DNA of 16,355 nt from Candidatus Pacearchaeota archaeon (GCA_015520065.1 WAQV01000056.1:1-16355); one strand, 5' to 3'. Shown: positions 6,003 to 13,365, numbered from the stretch's first letter. The notes: generated from the sequence alone by a model not told the origin. A program made the numbers and translations.

Positions 6003-7562
6003 ATGAACTCTCAAGAGGAAAAGCAAATCTCTTTCAAAGAGCAAAGAGTAAGAAAAGCAAGTATTGTATATTATTCAAGGCCTGACATTCAAAAAGCCAT
6101 CGCAGAGTTTTCAAAGGACAGGGAGTGCATTCCCAGATACTTTGAGGGTTTTGGAAAAAGACCTGATGCAATACAGTATCCTTCAGAGGTATTTGAGCTT
6201 GCAAAAAAAGGGGCTACATCTTTTCACTGTTCAGAAGAGCTATGGAACAATCCTTTGGATATATCAACAGGAATGTCAGAGCAACAGGCAAACCAGTTAC
6301 GTAAGGGGTGGGATTTGTTAATTGATATTGACACTAAGTGGTTTGATTACAGCAAGCTTGCAGCAAATGCAGTTATTAAAGTTTTGAACAATCATGGTGT
6401 TAAAAACATAGGAGTTAAGTTTTCAGGCTCTAAGGGATGGCATATTTTAGTCCCATGGAAAGCATTCCCAAAGGAGATTGGAGGAGAATTGACAAAAAAC
6501 ATGTTTCCAGAACTTCCAAGGAAGATAGTCAGCTATATAAGGTTCAAGGCTGAAGAAGAACTTAAAAACTCATTAACAGAGGATTTTTACAGGCAGATTA
6601 AATCTGCAAATATAAAAAGAGGAATAAAATGCAACTCCTGCAAAAACATTGCTGAAAGTTACTCTTTTATAACTTTATCATGCAGGATATGCAGGATAGG
6701 AGAACAAAAAAAACTTCCATCATCACTTAAGGAAAAAACAACAAACTTTATCTGCCCTTCATGCAGAAATGAGTTTGAGGTAATAAATATAGAAGAAATC
6801 TACGAGTGCAAAAACTGTATGATTGATTCAAAAACAAATCCCTCTACATTTTCAAAAACAATAGAGGTTGATTTATTTGAGCTGCTTGGATTAGATATAG
6901 TTCTTGTATCTTCAAGGCATCTTTTCAGGACTCCTTACTCCCTGCATGAAAAAACAGCTCTTGCCAGTGTTGTTATTAATCCCTCAGATATCAATAAGTT
7001 TGAGCTGAAAGATGCAGACCCTTTTAAAGCAGAAATAAAGGAGTTTAATCCTGCTGCAAAAGAATCAGAAGCAAGAGAGCTAGTAATTCAGGCTCTTGAC
7101 TGGGCAAAGAGCAACCTTTCAGATGAAGACAAAAAAAGCTCTTTCAGTTACTCTGGAGGCTACTCAGGAAAGCAAATAAAGATTGAGAAAATTAATGAAG
7201 AAAACTTCCCTCCATGCATTAAGAAAATTCTTTGCGGCTTAACTGACGGGAAAAAAAGAGCTCTTTTTGCATTGCTCAATCTTTTAAATTTTATGGGAGT
7301 TGATAAGCCAGAAATAGAAAAAATAATTTGGGAGTGGAACGAAAAAAACAACCCTAAATTAAGAGCAGGCTATATAAAATCTCAGCTCTCATGGTCATTT
7401 AAATCAGGTAAAAGCCCTATAATGCCTCCAAACTGCAAAGAGTTTTATCAAGGAATAGGCGTATGCATTCCAGACAGTTTGTGCAGCAAAGTAAAAAACC
7501 CTATTAATTATGTAATTAAAAAGACTTTAGTCAAAAAGCCAGTCAGAAAATCAAGGAAATAA
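6003..7562 (+). CDS. priSL: Single-chain DNA primase (PriS-like catalytic domain fused to PriL-like Fe-S domain)
   Basis: Archaeo-eukaryotic primase (519 aa) that makes primers for DNA replication. The N-terminal half is PriS-like: metal-binding D108/D110 in LLIDID, the nucleotide-binding SGSKGWH at 141-147, and the SSRHLFRTPYSLHEKT segment at 303-318, which matches the conserved RLPGSLH region of PriS. Between these lie two four-cysteine clusters: C210/C213/C227/C230 and C251/C254/C269/C272, probably zinc ribbons. The C-terminal part (about 400-510) is PriL-like, with C405, C478, C488 and C494 positioned as [4Fe-4S] ligands, in contexts FPPC, MPPNC and GVCIPDSLC. Most archaea have separate PriS and PriL; one-chain forms are known in Nanoarchaeum and relatives. 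It is divergent from rpl7ae and appears monocistronic and leaderless. The domain assignment is strong; the zinc role of the inserts is inference. Confidence 0.92.
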   Translation: MNSQEEKQISFKEQRVRKASIVYYSRPDIQKAIAEFSKDRECIPRYFEGFGKRPDAIQYPSEVFELAKKGATSFHCSEELWNNPLDISTGMSEQQANQLRKGWDLLIDIDTKWFDYSKLAANAVIKVLNNHGVKNIGVKFSGSKGWHILVPWKAFPKEIGGELTKNMFPELPRKIVSYIRFKAEEELKNSLTEDFYRQIKSANIKRGIKCNSCKNIAESYSFITLSCRICRIGEQKKLPSSLKEKTTNFICPSCRNEFEVINIEEIYECKNCMIDSKTNPSTFSKTIEVDLFELLGLDIVLVSSRHLFRTPYSLHEKTALASVVINPSDINKFELKDADPFKAEIKEFNPAAKESEARELVIQALDWAKSNLSDEDKKSSFSYSGGYSGKQIKIEKINEENFPPCIKKILCGLTDGKKRALFALLNLLNFMGVDKPEIEKIIWEWNEKNNPKLRAGYIKSQLSWSFKSGKSPIMPPNCKEFYQGIGVCIPDSLCSKVKNPINYVIKKTLVKKPVRKSRK

Positions 7563-7564
7563 AG

Positions 7565-7573
7565 TTTAAAAAC
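7565..7573 (+). promoter_or_regulatory. Predicted leaderless promoter of the 638-residue surface protein gene
   Basis: TTTAAAAAC immediately after the primase stop is centred about 26 nt before the ATG at 7594. There is no ribosome binding site in between. Confidence 0.45.
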
Positions 7574-7593
7574 AATAGTTAATTATATATCTC

Positions 7594-9510
7594 ATGATAA
7601 AAAAGAGGTTTTTTAGAGGGTTTTTGTTAGCAGCAGTGTTGTTTGGAATCTTTGCAATGCTTGCAATAATGCTTGTTTCTGCTGTTTCTGAAGAAGTAGA
7701 TAGCGACCCTCAGTTAAAAGTGGATAAAGCATATTCTTGCCTTGAGCAAAAGGTTAAGGAGAAAGGATGTTCAAAGCTTTCCCTGAGAGAAAGGATTTTT
7801 TCTCTTTTATCAATCTATGAGTGCAAAAAAGAGATTACAACAGACTCGTCAAACAATATGCAGTGCTGGCCAAAATCCAAATGCAATGTAAAAGATACTG
7901 CACAAGCAATTCTTGCATTAAATAATGCAAATACTGATACCTCTAAAGCACAGGAATGGCTGCTGGCGCAAAATATGACAGCTTCAGAAGTTGAGTGGCT
8001 TTTGCAAATTGAAACAAAAGAATCTTCTTCTTGCGAGATAAGTTATAGTGGCTCAAAGTACAGAGTGAACATAGATGATGAAAAAAAGATAAACTCTAAT
8101 GCTGGAAACTGTTTGACATTGTATGCAGGAGGATACTGGTTAAGGGTAAGCCCTTCTTGTTATGATAAAGAGTTTGAGATATCATGCGACAAAGACTTCG
8201 TAACTAGCTTTTTGTTTAAAAAGAAATCTTCTGCAACACTTCATGTTTCCGAGGAGGTAAACTCTGCATCCGCAGAGGGAACTACTATAGAGAAAGTCAA
8301 ATCTTTGTGTTTCAGAAACCCTGGCTCAACAACTTGCGATTATGAGGGAACTTTGTGGGCATCACTAGTATTAAAATCTCTTGATAATGATGTTTCATAT
8401 TTTATGCCTTACCTCGTGGCGATGAAAGATGAAAATGAAAAGTACCTTCCAGAAGTGTTCTTGTATTTTCTTACAGGATATGACGACATAAGAAACGAAT
8501 TGCTGAGCAAACAAAAAGGAAGAAAGTACTGGGATGAGTCAGGAGATAAGTTTTATGATACAGCCTTAGCGCTTTATGCATTTCAGTATGAGGAACCTGA
8601 AGAAAAAACAAACGCAATAAACTGGCTTTTAGACCCAAAAGTGCAGGGAAAAAACGGTTGTTGGGATTCAGGAGATATTGTTAATACTGCTTTCATACTA
8701 TTCTCAGTTTGGCCAAAGCCAGCTCCAATTGTTGAAGAAGGTGTTGACTGTGAAGGAGCTGGATATTATTGCATGACCAGTCTTAATTGCCAAGATTCTG
8801 GAGGAGAGATACTTGAAGGTTATACTTGTTCATCATTCTTTGAGTGCTGCAGCAAAGAAAGAGTAATTAAAACCTGCGAGTCAATGGGTGGTGAGATATG
8901 CAATTCAAACCAGCAGTGCATTGGTGGAAGGACAGAAACAGCTTCAGACCTTATTGAAGGAGAAAGCTGTTGCGTTGGAGGCGGCTACTGCACAGATATT
9001 GAAAGAGAAGAGAAATCTGAATGCGAGGCATATGGTGGAACATGTTCTCAGTACGGCTGTTCTGAAAATGAGGAAGAGGTAGCTTACTCTTGCAAGTACG
9101 GAGACACCTGCTGCATTCCAAAAAGCACTGGTTATGAGGAAAAGAGCAGTTATTGGTGGATATGGCTGTTAGTGTTTTTAATACTGCTTGCTTTATTAGG
9201 AATAGTTTTCAGAGATAAAATAAGGCCATACTGGTTTAGGTTGAATTCAAAGTTTAAAGGAGGAAGAGGTGCTCCAGGTTTTCCAAGATTCCCAAGGAGA
9301 GGTCCTCCTTTTGGACCTTCAGGGATAGGAACAAAAATTAGGAGAAGAGTTCTTCCTGTTCAGCCAAGAAGAGTCATTCCTACAAGAATGCCTCAAAAAG
9401 CCCCAAAAGTTCCAGCAAATCAGCAGATAGTTAAAAAAGAACAGCCACAGCAACAAAAACCTAAGGATTTGGACGAAGTGTTAAAAAAGCTTAAAGAGCT
9501 TGGAAAATAA
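7594..9510 (+). CDS. Secreted, membrane-anchored surface protein with alpha/alpha-toroid-like repeats and a cysteine-rich stalk
   Basis: 638-residue protein of unknown function. It has a basic N terminus and hydrophobic signal/anchor segment (about 8-30). An outer region of roughly 350 residues follows with helical repeats such as DTAQAILAL...AQEWLLAQ (about 100-130) and DTALALYAF...INWLL...NGCW...NTAFILFSVW (about 323-374); these resemble the alpha/alpha-toroid fold of terpenoid cyclase/prenyltransferase-like proteins. No cyclase DXDD motif was seen, so a structural or binding role is more likely than catalysis. Residues 386-510 contain three cysteine-rich units of about 33-45 residues, starting at C386, C428 and C477. 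One transmembrane helix (about 520-541) is followed by a cytoplasmic tail rich in Arg, Pro, Gly and Gln, ending in a charged helix. The next gene encodes a protein with the same cysteine unit. Confidence 0.85.
   Translation: MIKKRFFRGFLLAAVLFGIFAMLAIMLVSAVSEEVDSDPQLKVDKAYSCLEQKVKEKGCSKLSLRERIFSLLSIYECKKEITTDSSNNMQCWPKSKCNVKDTAQAILALNNANTDTSKAQEWLLAQNMTASEVEWLLQIETKESSSCEISYSGSKYRVNIDDEKKINSNAGNCLTLYAGGYWLRVSPSCYDKEFEISCDKDFVTSFLFKKKSSATLHVSEEVNSASAEGTTIEKVKSLCFRNPGSTTCDYEGTLWASLVLKSLDNDVSYFMPYLVAMKDENEKYLPEVFLYFLTGYDDIRNELLSKQKGRKYWDESGDKFYDTALALYAFQYEEPEEKTNAINWLLDPKVQGKNGCWDSGDIVNTAFILFSVWPKPAPIVEEGVDCEGAGYYCMTSLNCQDSGGEILEGYTCSSFFECCSKERVIKTCESMGGEICNSNQQCIGGRTETASDLIEGESCCVGGGYCTDIEREEKSECEAYGGTCSQYGCSENEEEVAYSCKYGDTCCIPKSTGYEEKSSYWWIWLLVFLILLALLGIVFRDKIRPYWFRLNSKFKGGRGAPGFPRFPRRGPPFGPSGIGTKIRRRVLPVQPRRVIPTRMPQKAPKVPANQQIVKKEQPQQQKPKDLDEVLKKLKELGK
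8749..9123 (+). repeat. Three tandem cysteine-rich units within the surface protein
   Basis: Residues 386-510 hold three divergent copies of a pattern C-x4-5-G-x-x-C ... C ... CC. The clearest is the middle one: CESMGG(E)IC, then QQCIGG, then CCVGGGYC. The third, beginning CEAYGGTC, ends GDTCCIP. The paired adjacent cysteines and the Gly-Gly spacing recur in the neighbouring gene at residues 383-415. A disulfide-stabilised stalk is the likely meaning. Confidence 0.7.
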
Positions 9511-9520
9511 AAATTTATTA
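9510..9520 (+). promoter_or_regulatory. Predicted leaderless promoter of the 464-residue surface protein gene
   Basis: AAAATTTATTA begins at the stop codon of the preceding gene and is centred about 28 nt before the ATG at 9544. A pyrimidine-rich stretch follows. There is no ribosome binding site, so this gene is probably not translated from the upstream message only. Confidence 0.4.
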
Positions 9521-9543
9521 ACCCTTTCTTCTTTTCATAGCTA

Positions 9544-10938
9544 ATGAAACAGATAAAATCTATTGCTCTTATAACTCTAACTACACTCTTTTTAGTTATT
9601 ATTCCTGTCATATCTGCTGCTGGAATAATAATGAATGATGAGTTTGGCAAAGGGGAAACTCTTATAGCAAGAATATCTGGAAATTTTGTTGACCCTATTC
9701 TGTTGGAAAATATTTTTTTTTACAGAGAGCATGTAAGAATATCTGTTCCTTTTAATATTCTAAAGATAAAAGGTGAAACTTACCTTTATGCGCAACTTTC
9801 AGGAAAAGAAGAGGGAAACTACTCTATTGCAGTTGAAGGAGTTAGTTATTATAAAGATGGCAAACTTGTTGATGATAAAATTGTTAAGAACTTCTCAATA
9901 ACTAACAACACTGCAGACTTTTCAATAAATCCTGCTGTTATAATAGCAAGAGAAAGCGAGAGATTTTTTATTGAGTTCTCAAACCTGAAAGGCAACGAGT
10001 TAGTAATAAGCGTAAGCAATGCATCAAAAAATACATCCTCTGAGGAAAGTTTTTTTGATATCTTGTTTGGAAGAAGCACTAAAAATAATGACAATACTTT
10101 AAGAGCAATTACTCTCAATCCATATGAAACAAAAAGAGTATGGTTTATTGCAGATAAAATAAATGAATCTGAACTGCAGACATTAAGATTTGAAACAGAA
10201 AACACTTTTTATGAGGTTCCTGTGTATATTATTGAAAACACTTCAACAAAAGATAAAATCAGAAAAATGAGGTTTGAACCTTCTGAGATAAATGTTTCTG
10301 TTGTTAATGAAACTACAAGAGTAATCTACTTCGAGAATGCAGGAGAAGAATCCCTCTATAATATTTCTCTTTCAGTGTCAGGCACACTTAAACAGCATAT
10401 TAATCTTTCTGTTAGCGAGATTGAGGAATTAAAGCCAGGCTCTTTGGTTAAGATTGAATTAACAATATATTCTCCAGAGGAAGAAATTGGAACAATTGAA
10501 GGTCAGATAACTGCAAAAACAAACTATACTCTCTCTGATTCAGCAACAGGAATAAGCGAGGAAAGAGAGCTTTATGCATATGCAGCATTAATTATTAATT
10601 ATGTAGAACCTTTTGTCCAGTTAAATGAAACTGGCAATGGCAAAAATAGAGTCAGCCCAGAAGACAGCAAATTATTGCTATCAAAAACCTGCGAGGAACA
10701 TGGTGGAAAGATATGTACCTCTGATGAGTTCTGCAATGGAGAAGAAAAAACTGTTAAAGATGGAGTATGTTGCATGTCAGGAGAGTGCTTAAAGATAGAA
10801 GGAGATTCATCTAAGGGAAAAATAATTGGATGGACAATAATAATTATTTTAATAGTTTTTGTCGTATGGTTTTTTAAATTTAAATACAAGCCTGCAAAAA
10901 GAGAGATTAATCTTCTTAAACTAGGAAGCAGAAAATAA
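9544..10938 (+). CDS. Secreted, single-spanning surface protein with many N-glycosylation sequons and a juxtamembrane cysteine module
   Basis: 464-residue protein of unknown function. It has a signal peptide (about 1-26, ending near ISAAG) and a large extracellular part rich in beta-strand, with Ig/CARDB-like segments near 235-340 (FEPSEINVSVVNET, NISLSVSG, LKPGSLVKIELTIYSPEEE). A cysteine module at 383-415 follows (CEEHGGKIC, FCNG, CCMSGEC), then one transmembrane helix (about 427-446) and a short basic cytoplasmic tail. Thirteen N-X-S/T sequons can be counted in the outer region, an unusually high density that fits a glycosylated archaeal surface protein. The cysteine module is the same type as in the preceding 638-residue protein, so the two probably work together or share processing. 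The gene converges on the next minus-strand gene with only five bases between stops. No enzymatic motif was seen. Confidence 0.82.
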   Translation: MKQIKSIALITLTTLFLVIIPVISAAGIIMNDEFGKGETLIARISGNFVDPILLENIFFYREHVRISVPFNILKIKGETYLYAQLSGKEEGNYSIAVEGVSYYKDGKLVDDKIVKNFSITNNTADFSINPAVIIARESERFFIEFSNLKGNELVISVSNASKNTSSEESFFDILFGRSTKNNDNTLRAITLNPYETKRVWFIADKINESELQTLRFETENTFYEVPVYIIENTSTKDKIRKMRFEPSEINVSVVNETTRVIYFENAGEESLYNISLSVSGTLKQHINLSVSEIEELKPGSLVKIELTIYSPEEEIGTIEGQITAKTNYTLSDSATGISEERELYAYAALIINYVEPFVQLNETGNGKNRVSPEDSKLLLSKTCEEHGGKICTSDEFCNGEEKTVKDGVCCMSGECLKIEGDSSKGKIIGWTIIIILIVFVVWFFKFKYKPAKREINLLKLGSRK

Positions 10939-10943
10939 CCAGT

Positions 10944-11483
10944 TTATTTTTTTGATGCTTTTTTGGATTTGTTTTTAGCTTTCTTTGAAGAGCTTTTCTT
11001 TTTTGATGATGCTTTAGGAGAGGATTTTGTTGATGATTTCTGTTGTTTTAACATTGCTTCAAGCTCTTTTACTCTTTTCTCAAGAGCGTTTTTTTCAACC
11101 TGAATAATCCTGGCGATTTCATCATATCCATGAAGCCTTCTTATAAGCTCATTCATTACCTCATTCCAGCCCGCATTCGTAAGAGCAATAAGTTCTGGCG
11201 ATATAATCTCAACATGAGCTGGCATATATTTAAACAGAACAGCAGCAAGGTCTAATACCTCATCAACAGCAATTTCAACTTCAGCAAAAGTCGTGTAAAA
11301 GTGTTTCTGGTCTTTCATTAATACAGGCTCATTAATGCTTTCTGAAACAACTCTAACTCCCTTTTCCTGGTCAATCTGTTTTATCATATTTTTTAGTGTT
11401 TCTACCAAATGCTCAGGAGGCCTTCCAATAATCTCTATTATTAAGACTGCCTCAATATTTTTTGTTTCCTCATCCAAACTCAT
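10944..11483 (-). CDS. Conserved-looking cytosolic protein with coiled coil and Lys/Ser-rich tail
   Basis: 179-residue protein with no family that I recognise. Residues 10-100 look like a compact alpha/beta domain: strand AVLIIEIIG, a helix, strand VRVVSESI, strand YTTFAEVEIAV, a helix and VEIISP. This order would suit a ferredoxin/ACT-like fold. Residues 104-147 are helical, ending in a coiled-coil-like segment (ARIIQVEKNALEKRVKELEA). The last 32 residues are almost only Lys, Ser and Ala, resembling nucleic-acid-binding tails of histone H1-like proteins. No signal peptide or membrane segment is visible. The ATG at 11483 lies inside the end of the lamin-tail gene (14-base overlap) behind a purine-rich AAGGAAAAGGA, so the two genes form an operon. 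A role in RNA or DNA binding is inference from the tail alone. Confidence 0.8.
   Translation of the reverse strand: MSLDEETKNIEAVLIIEIIGRPPEHLVETLKNMIKQIDQEKGVRVVSESINEPVLMKDQKHFYTTFAEVEIAVDEVLDLAAVLFKYMPAHVEIISPELIALTNAGWNEVMNELIRRLHGYDEIARIIQVEKNALEKRVKELEAMLKQQKSSTKSSPKASSKKKSSSKKAKNKSKKASKK
10947..10953 (+). terminator. Possible oligo-T terminator after the 464-residue surface protein gene
   Basis: Seven T follow the plus-strand stop by about eight bases. Archaeal RNA polymerase can stop at such oligo-T tracts without a hairpin. The tract also encodes lysines of the convergent gene, so it may be only that. Confidence 0.3.
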
Positions 11484-12216
11484 TTTTCCTTTTCCTTAGT
11501 TTTTCTATTGTTATTAAAACTGCAAGCAGAATGCAAAAGCCTACAAAACTGTATATTGCATATCTGCCTAAAATATCTTTGTTATTTTTGGTTTTTATAT
11601 CTTTGGGATGCAGAGTTATTATGTCTTTTTTAGCAGTCTTATTATCTTTTGTTTCATTATACACAAGATTAAGGGTTTTTCCCTCTTTTGTATCAATTGA
11701 TTCATTTTGAGAGTTATCTGAATCATAGGAAATATTAAGTTCATTTGTTTTCTCACTCTCTTTTTGCTCTTCCTGAAGATCGCAGTTCTGAAACCCTTTT
11801 GTTGATTCTGCAAACTTCCATTCGGAGTTGCAATAGCTCCATGTGAAGCCGTCATTTTTTGAGTCCTTCATTAAAGGGCTCTCATCAATAAGAGTGTTAT
11901 CTTTATATAGAAATACTTTCTCATCAGTATTGTCAAGCCATTGCCTTTTGAAAGTATAAACATAATATCCTTTAACAACTCCGTTAAGATTTATCTCATC
12001 TCCGTCATTATTGACAAGCTTATAGCCGCTTAAATCAATCTCACTATCAGAATAAAGTTCTATCCATTCATTGCCAGAGTCAGTTCCAGAAGGATTAAGC
12101 TCAATTTCTGTAATTTTGAGTGCAGAAAGCATTGCAATTGATAAAAAAATCTGCATGCCAAATGCAGCCATTATAATTAAAAACCTGTATTTTAACGAGG
12201 GTTTTGTTTTTGCCAT
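11470..12216 (-). CDS. Secreted lamin-tail-domain (LTD) protein with C-terminal membrane anchor
   Basis: 248-residue protein. It has a hydrophobic signal/anchor segment (about 11-33). Residues about 34-142 form a lamin-tail domain: KITEIELNPSG, NEWIELYS, IDLSGYKLVN and EKVFLYKDN with the trailing DGFTWSYC...STKGFQN, all typical of bacterial and archaeal LTD modules. A polar, low-complexity linker (about 145-210) follows, then a transmembrane helix (about 219-238) and a short basic tail. LTD domains have an Ig-like beta fold and occur in secreted proteins, often beside nucleases or phosphatases; here the domain stands alone, so an adhesion or scaffold role is inferred. It is first in a two-gene unit with the downstream Lys-rich protein and has a leaderless-type promoter. 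Confidence 0.85.
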   Translation of the reverse strand: MAKTKPSLKYRFLIIMAAFGMQIFLSIAMLSALKITEIELNPSGTDSGNEWIELYSDSEIDLSGYKLVNNDGDEINLNGVVKGYYVYTFKRQWLDNTDEKVFLYKDNTLIDESPLMKDSKNDGFTWSYCNSEWKFAESTKGFQNCDLQEEQKESEKTNELNISYDSDNSQNESIDTKEGKTLNLVYNETKDNKTAKKDIITLHPKDIKTKNNKDILGRYAIYSFVGFCILLAVLITIEKLRKRKNEFG

Positions 12217-12237
12217 TGTCAGAAAAAAGTTTTTTTC

Positions 12238-12246
12238 TTTTTTATA
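12238..12246 (-). promoter_or_regulatory. Predicted leaderless promoter of the LTD protein gene
   Basis: On the minus strand TATAAAAAA is centred about 26 nt before the ATG at 12216, with no ribosome binding site between. Confidence 0.5.
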
Positions 12247-12270
12247 GGTTATTGCCTTTAGGTATAGTAT

Positions 12271-12287
12271 TAACTATATAGTAGTTA
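12271..12287. promoter_or_regulatory. Inverted repeat between divergent promoters
   Basis: TAACTA and TAGTTA face each other across five bases (TATAG). The repeat lies between the TATA-like boxes of the LTD gene and the phosphoesterase gene, about 13 bases upstream of the latter. It could be an operator, but AT-rich DNA yields such repeats easily. Confidence 0.25.
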
Positions 12288-12299
12288 TTAATAGAAAGA

Positions 12300-12308
12300 T
12301 TTATAAAG
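12300..12308 (+). promoter_or_regulatory. Predicted leaderless promoter of the phosphoesterase gene
   Basis: TTTATAAAG is centred about 25 nt before the ATG at 12329, the expected distance for transcription starting at the start codon. Confidence 0.5.
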
Positions 12309-12328
12309 GAATATTTAGGCATAAAGAT

Positions 12329-13333
12329 ATGAGATGGAAAAGATTATTCTCATGTGGCTTAATAGGAATTCTTGCTTTAGTTGGAGTTGGATGCAAAGAT
12401 GAAGATACTTTAGAATCCAAGGTCAAACAAACAACTCCTATAATCAGAACTATTAATGGAGAAAGATATGAATTCAAAGGAAACAGAGTTACTCAATTAA
12501 GTTCTGATGAAGATGACATCGCAAAATACGGTGTTATCTCTGATGCTCATGGAGAGGTGGAAAAAGCAAGAGCCTTTGCAAAGAAGTTTATAGAAATTGG
12601 AGTAGATGGAATTATTCTACCTGGAGACTTAGCAAATAATGAAACACTGCGATACGGTCATAGAGACTCTAAGCAAGATAAAGAAGAGATTAAAGAGATT
12701 CTTGAGGTTGTTGCAGAAACTGGTTTGCCAGTATTTGTAATCCCAGGAAATCATGAAAGAAAGCCAGACTACGAGTCAGCTCTTAAGGAAGTGACAAAAA
12801 AATATCACAATGTGATTGACATGACTAAATTCAGAGTCTTTGATGGGGATGACGCAGACTTTATAAGCCTGCCTGGTTACCAGGTATTTAAGATTCCTGG
12901 AAGACAGTTTATTCCAGATAATGGTTATTGGGCAAATCCAAGATTTATAAGAGAAACAGGAATCCTTCGTAAAGGATTGGATGATGCAGTAGTTTTAATA
13001 TCTCATGGAGCAGGATACTCAAACACTGATAGAAAATTAGGTCCTGCGACAATATACTCTGGAAGAGATGTCGGAGATAAAACAACAACTGAGATTATGA
13101 AACAGAATGATATTCCTTTTGCTATTGCAGGCCATATTCACGAGGCTGGAGGTTATGCTGCTACTTATGATGGAAAACCAGTTAAACAAAAAGAGTGGGC
13201 AGAACAATTTAGTGTTAATTTTGGAACACTCGAGAGATGGAAGAATCTTAATGGCCAAACTTATAACGGAATGGCAGGAGTTTTAACAATTAAAGGGAAA
13301 AAAGCAAAATACGAGATGTTTTACATAAAATAA
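12329..13333 (+). CDS. Secreted calcineurin-like metallophosphoesterase, probable lipoprotein
   Basis: 334-residue phosphoesterase with a two-metal catalytic centre. The motifs are in order: SDAHG (D72, H74), PGDLANN (D100), PGNHE (N141, H142), ISHGAG (H226) and GHIHE (H269, H271). The N terminus is MRWKRLF followed by a hydrophobic stretch and VGVGC, with Cys22 placed for lipidation; glycine rather than leucine or valine at -3 makes the lipobox imperfect. The protein is therefore predicted to act outside the membrane. Members of this superfamily cleave phosphomonoesters, phosphodiesters or nucleotides; the substrate cannot be read here. It is single, divergent from the LTD gene and convergent with hjc. 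The neighbourhood of surface proteins agrees with an extracellular role, perhaps nutrient scavenging (inference). Confidence 0.9.
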   Translation: MRWKRLFSCGLIGILALVGVGCKDEDTLESKVKQTTPIIRTINGERYEFKGNRVTQLSSDEDDIAKYGVISDAHGEVEKARAFAKKFIEIGVDGIILPGDLANNETLRYGHRDSKQDKEEIKEILEVVAETGLPVFVIPGNHERKPDYESALKEVTKKYHNVIDMTKFRVFDGDDADFISLPGYQVFKIPGRQFIPDNGYWANPRFIRETGILRKGLDDAVVLISHGAGYSNTDRKLGPATIYSGRDVGDKTTTEIMKQNDIPFAIAGHIHEAGGYAATYDGKPVKQKEWAEQFSVNFGTLERWKNLNGQTYNGMAGVLTIKGKKAKYEMFYIK

Positions 13334-13365
13334 TCCTCTTCAAATACGAGAATAACTGCCTGAAT

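Noticed and set aside
9849..10205. 118-residue minus-strand ORF
   Set aside because: Antisense to the 464-residue surface protein, which has signal peptide, sequons and membrane helix in frame.
11619..11855. 78-residue minus-strand ORF
   Set aside because: Same strand but another frame within the LTD protein linker. No start context or domain was seen.
12221..12240. AGAAAAAAGTTTTTTTCT near-palindrome before the LTD gene
   Set aside because: It consists of A- and T-runs in an AT-rich promoter spacer and lies between the TATA-like box and the start. It is probably chance or part of promoter composition.
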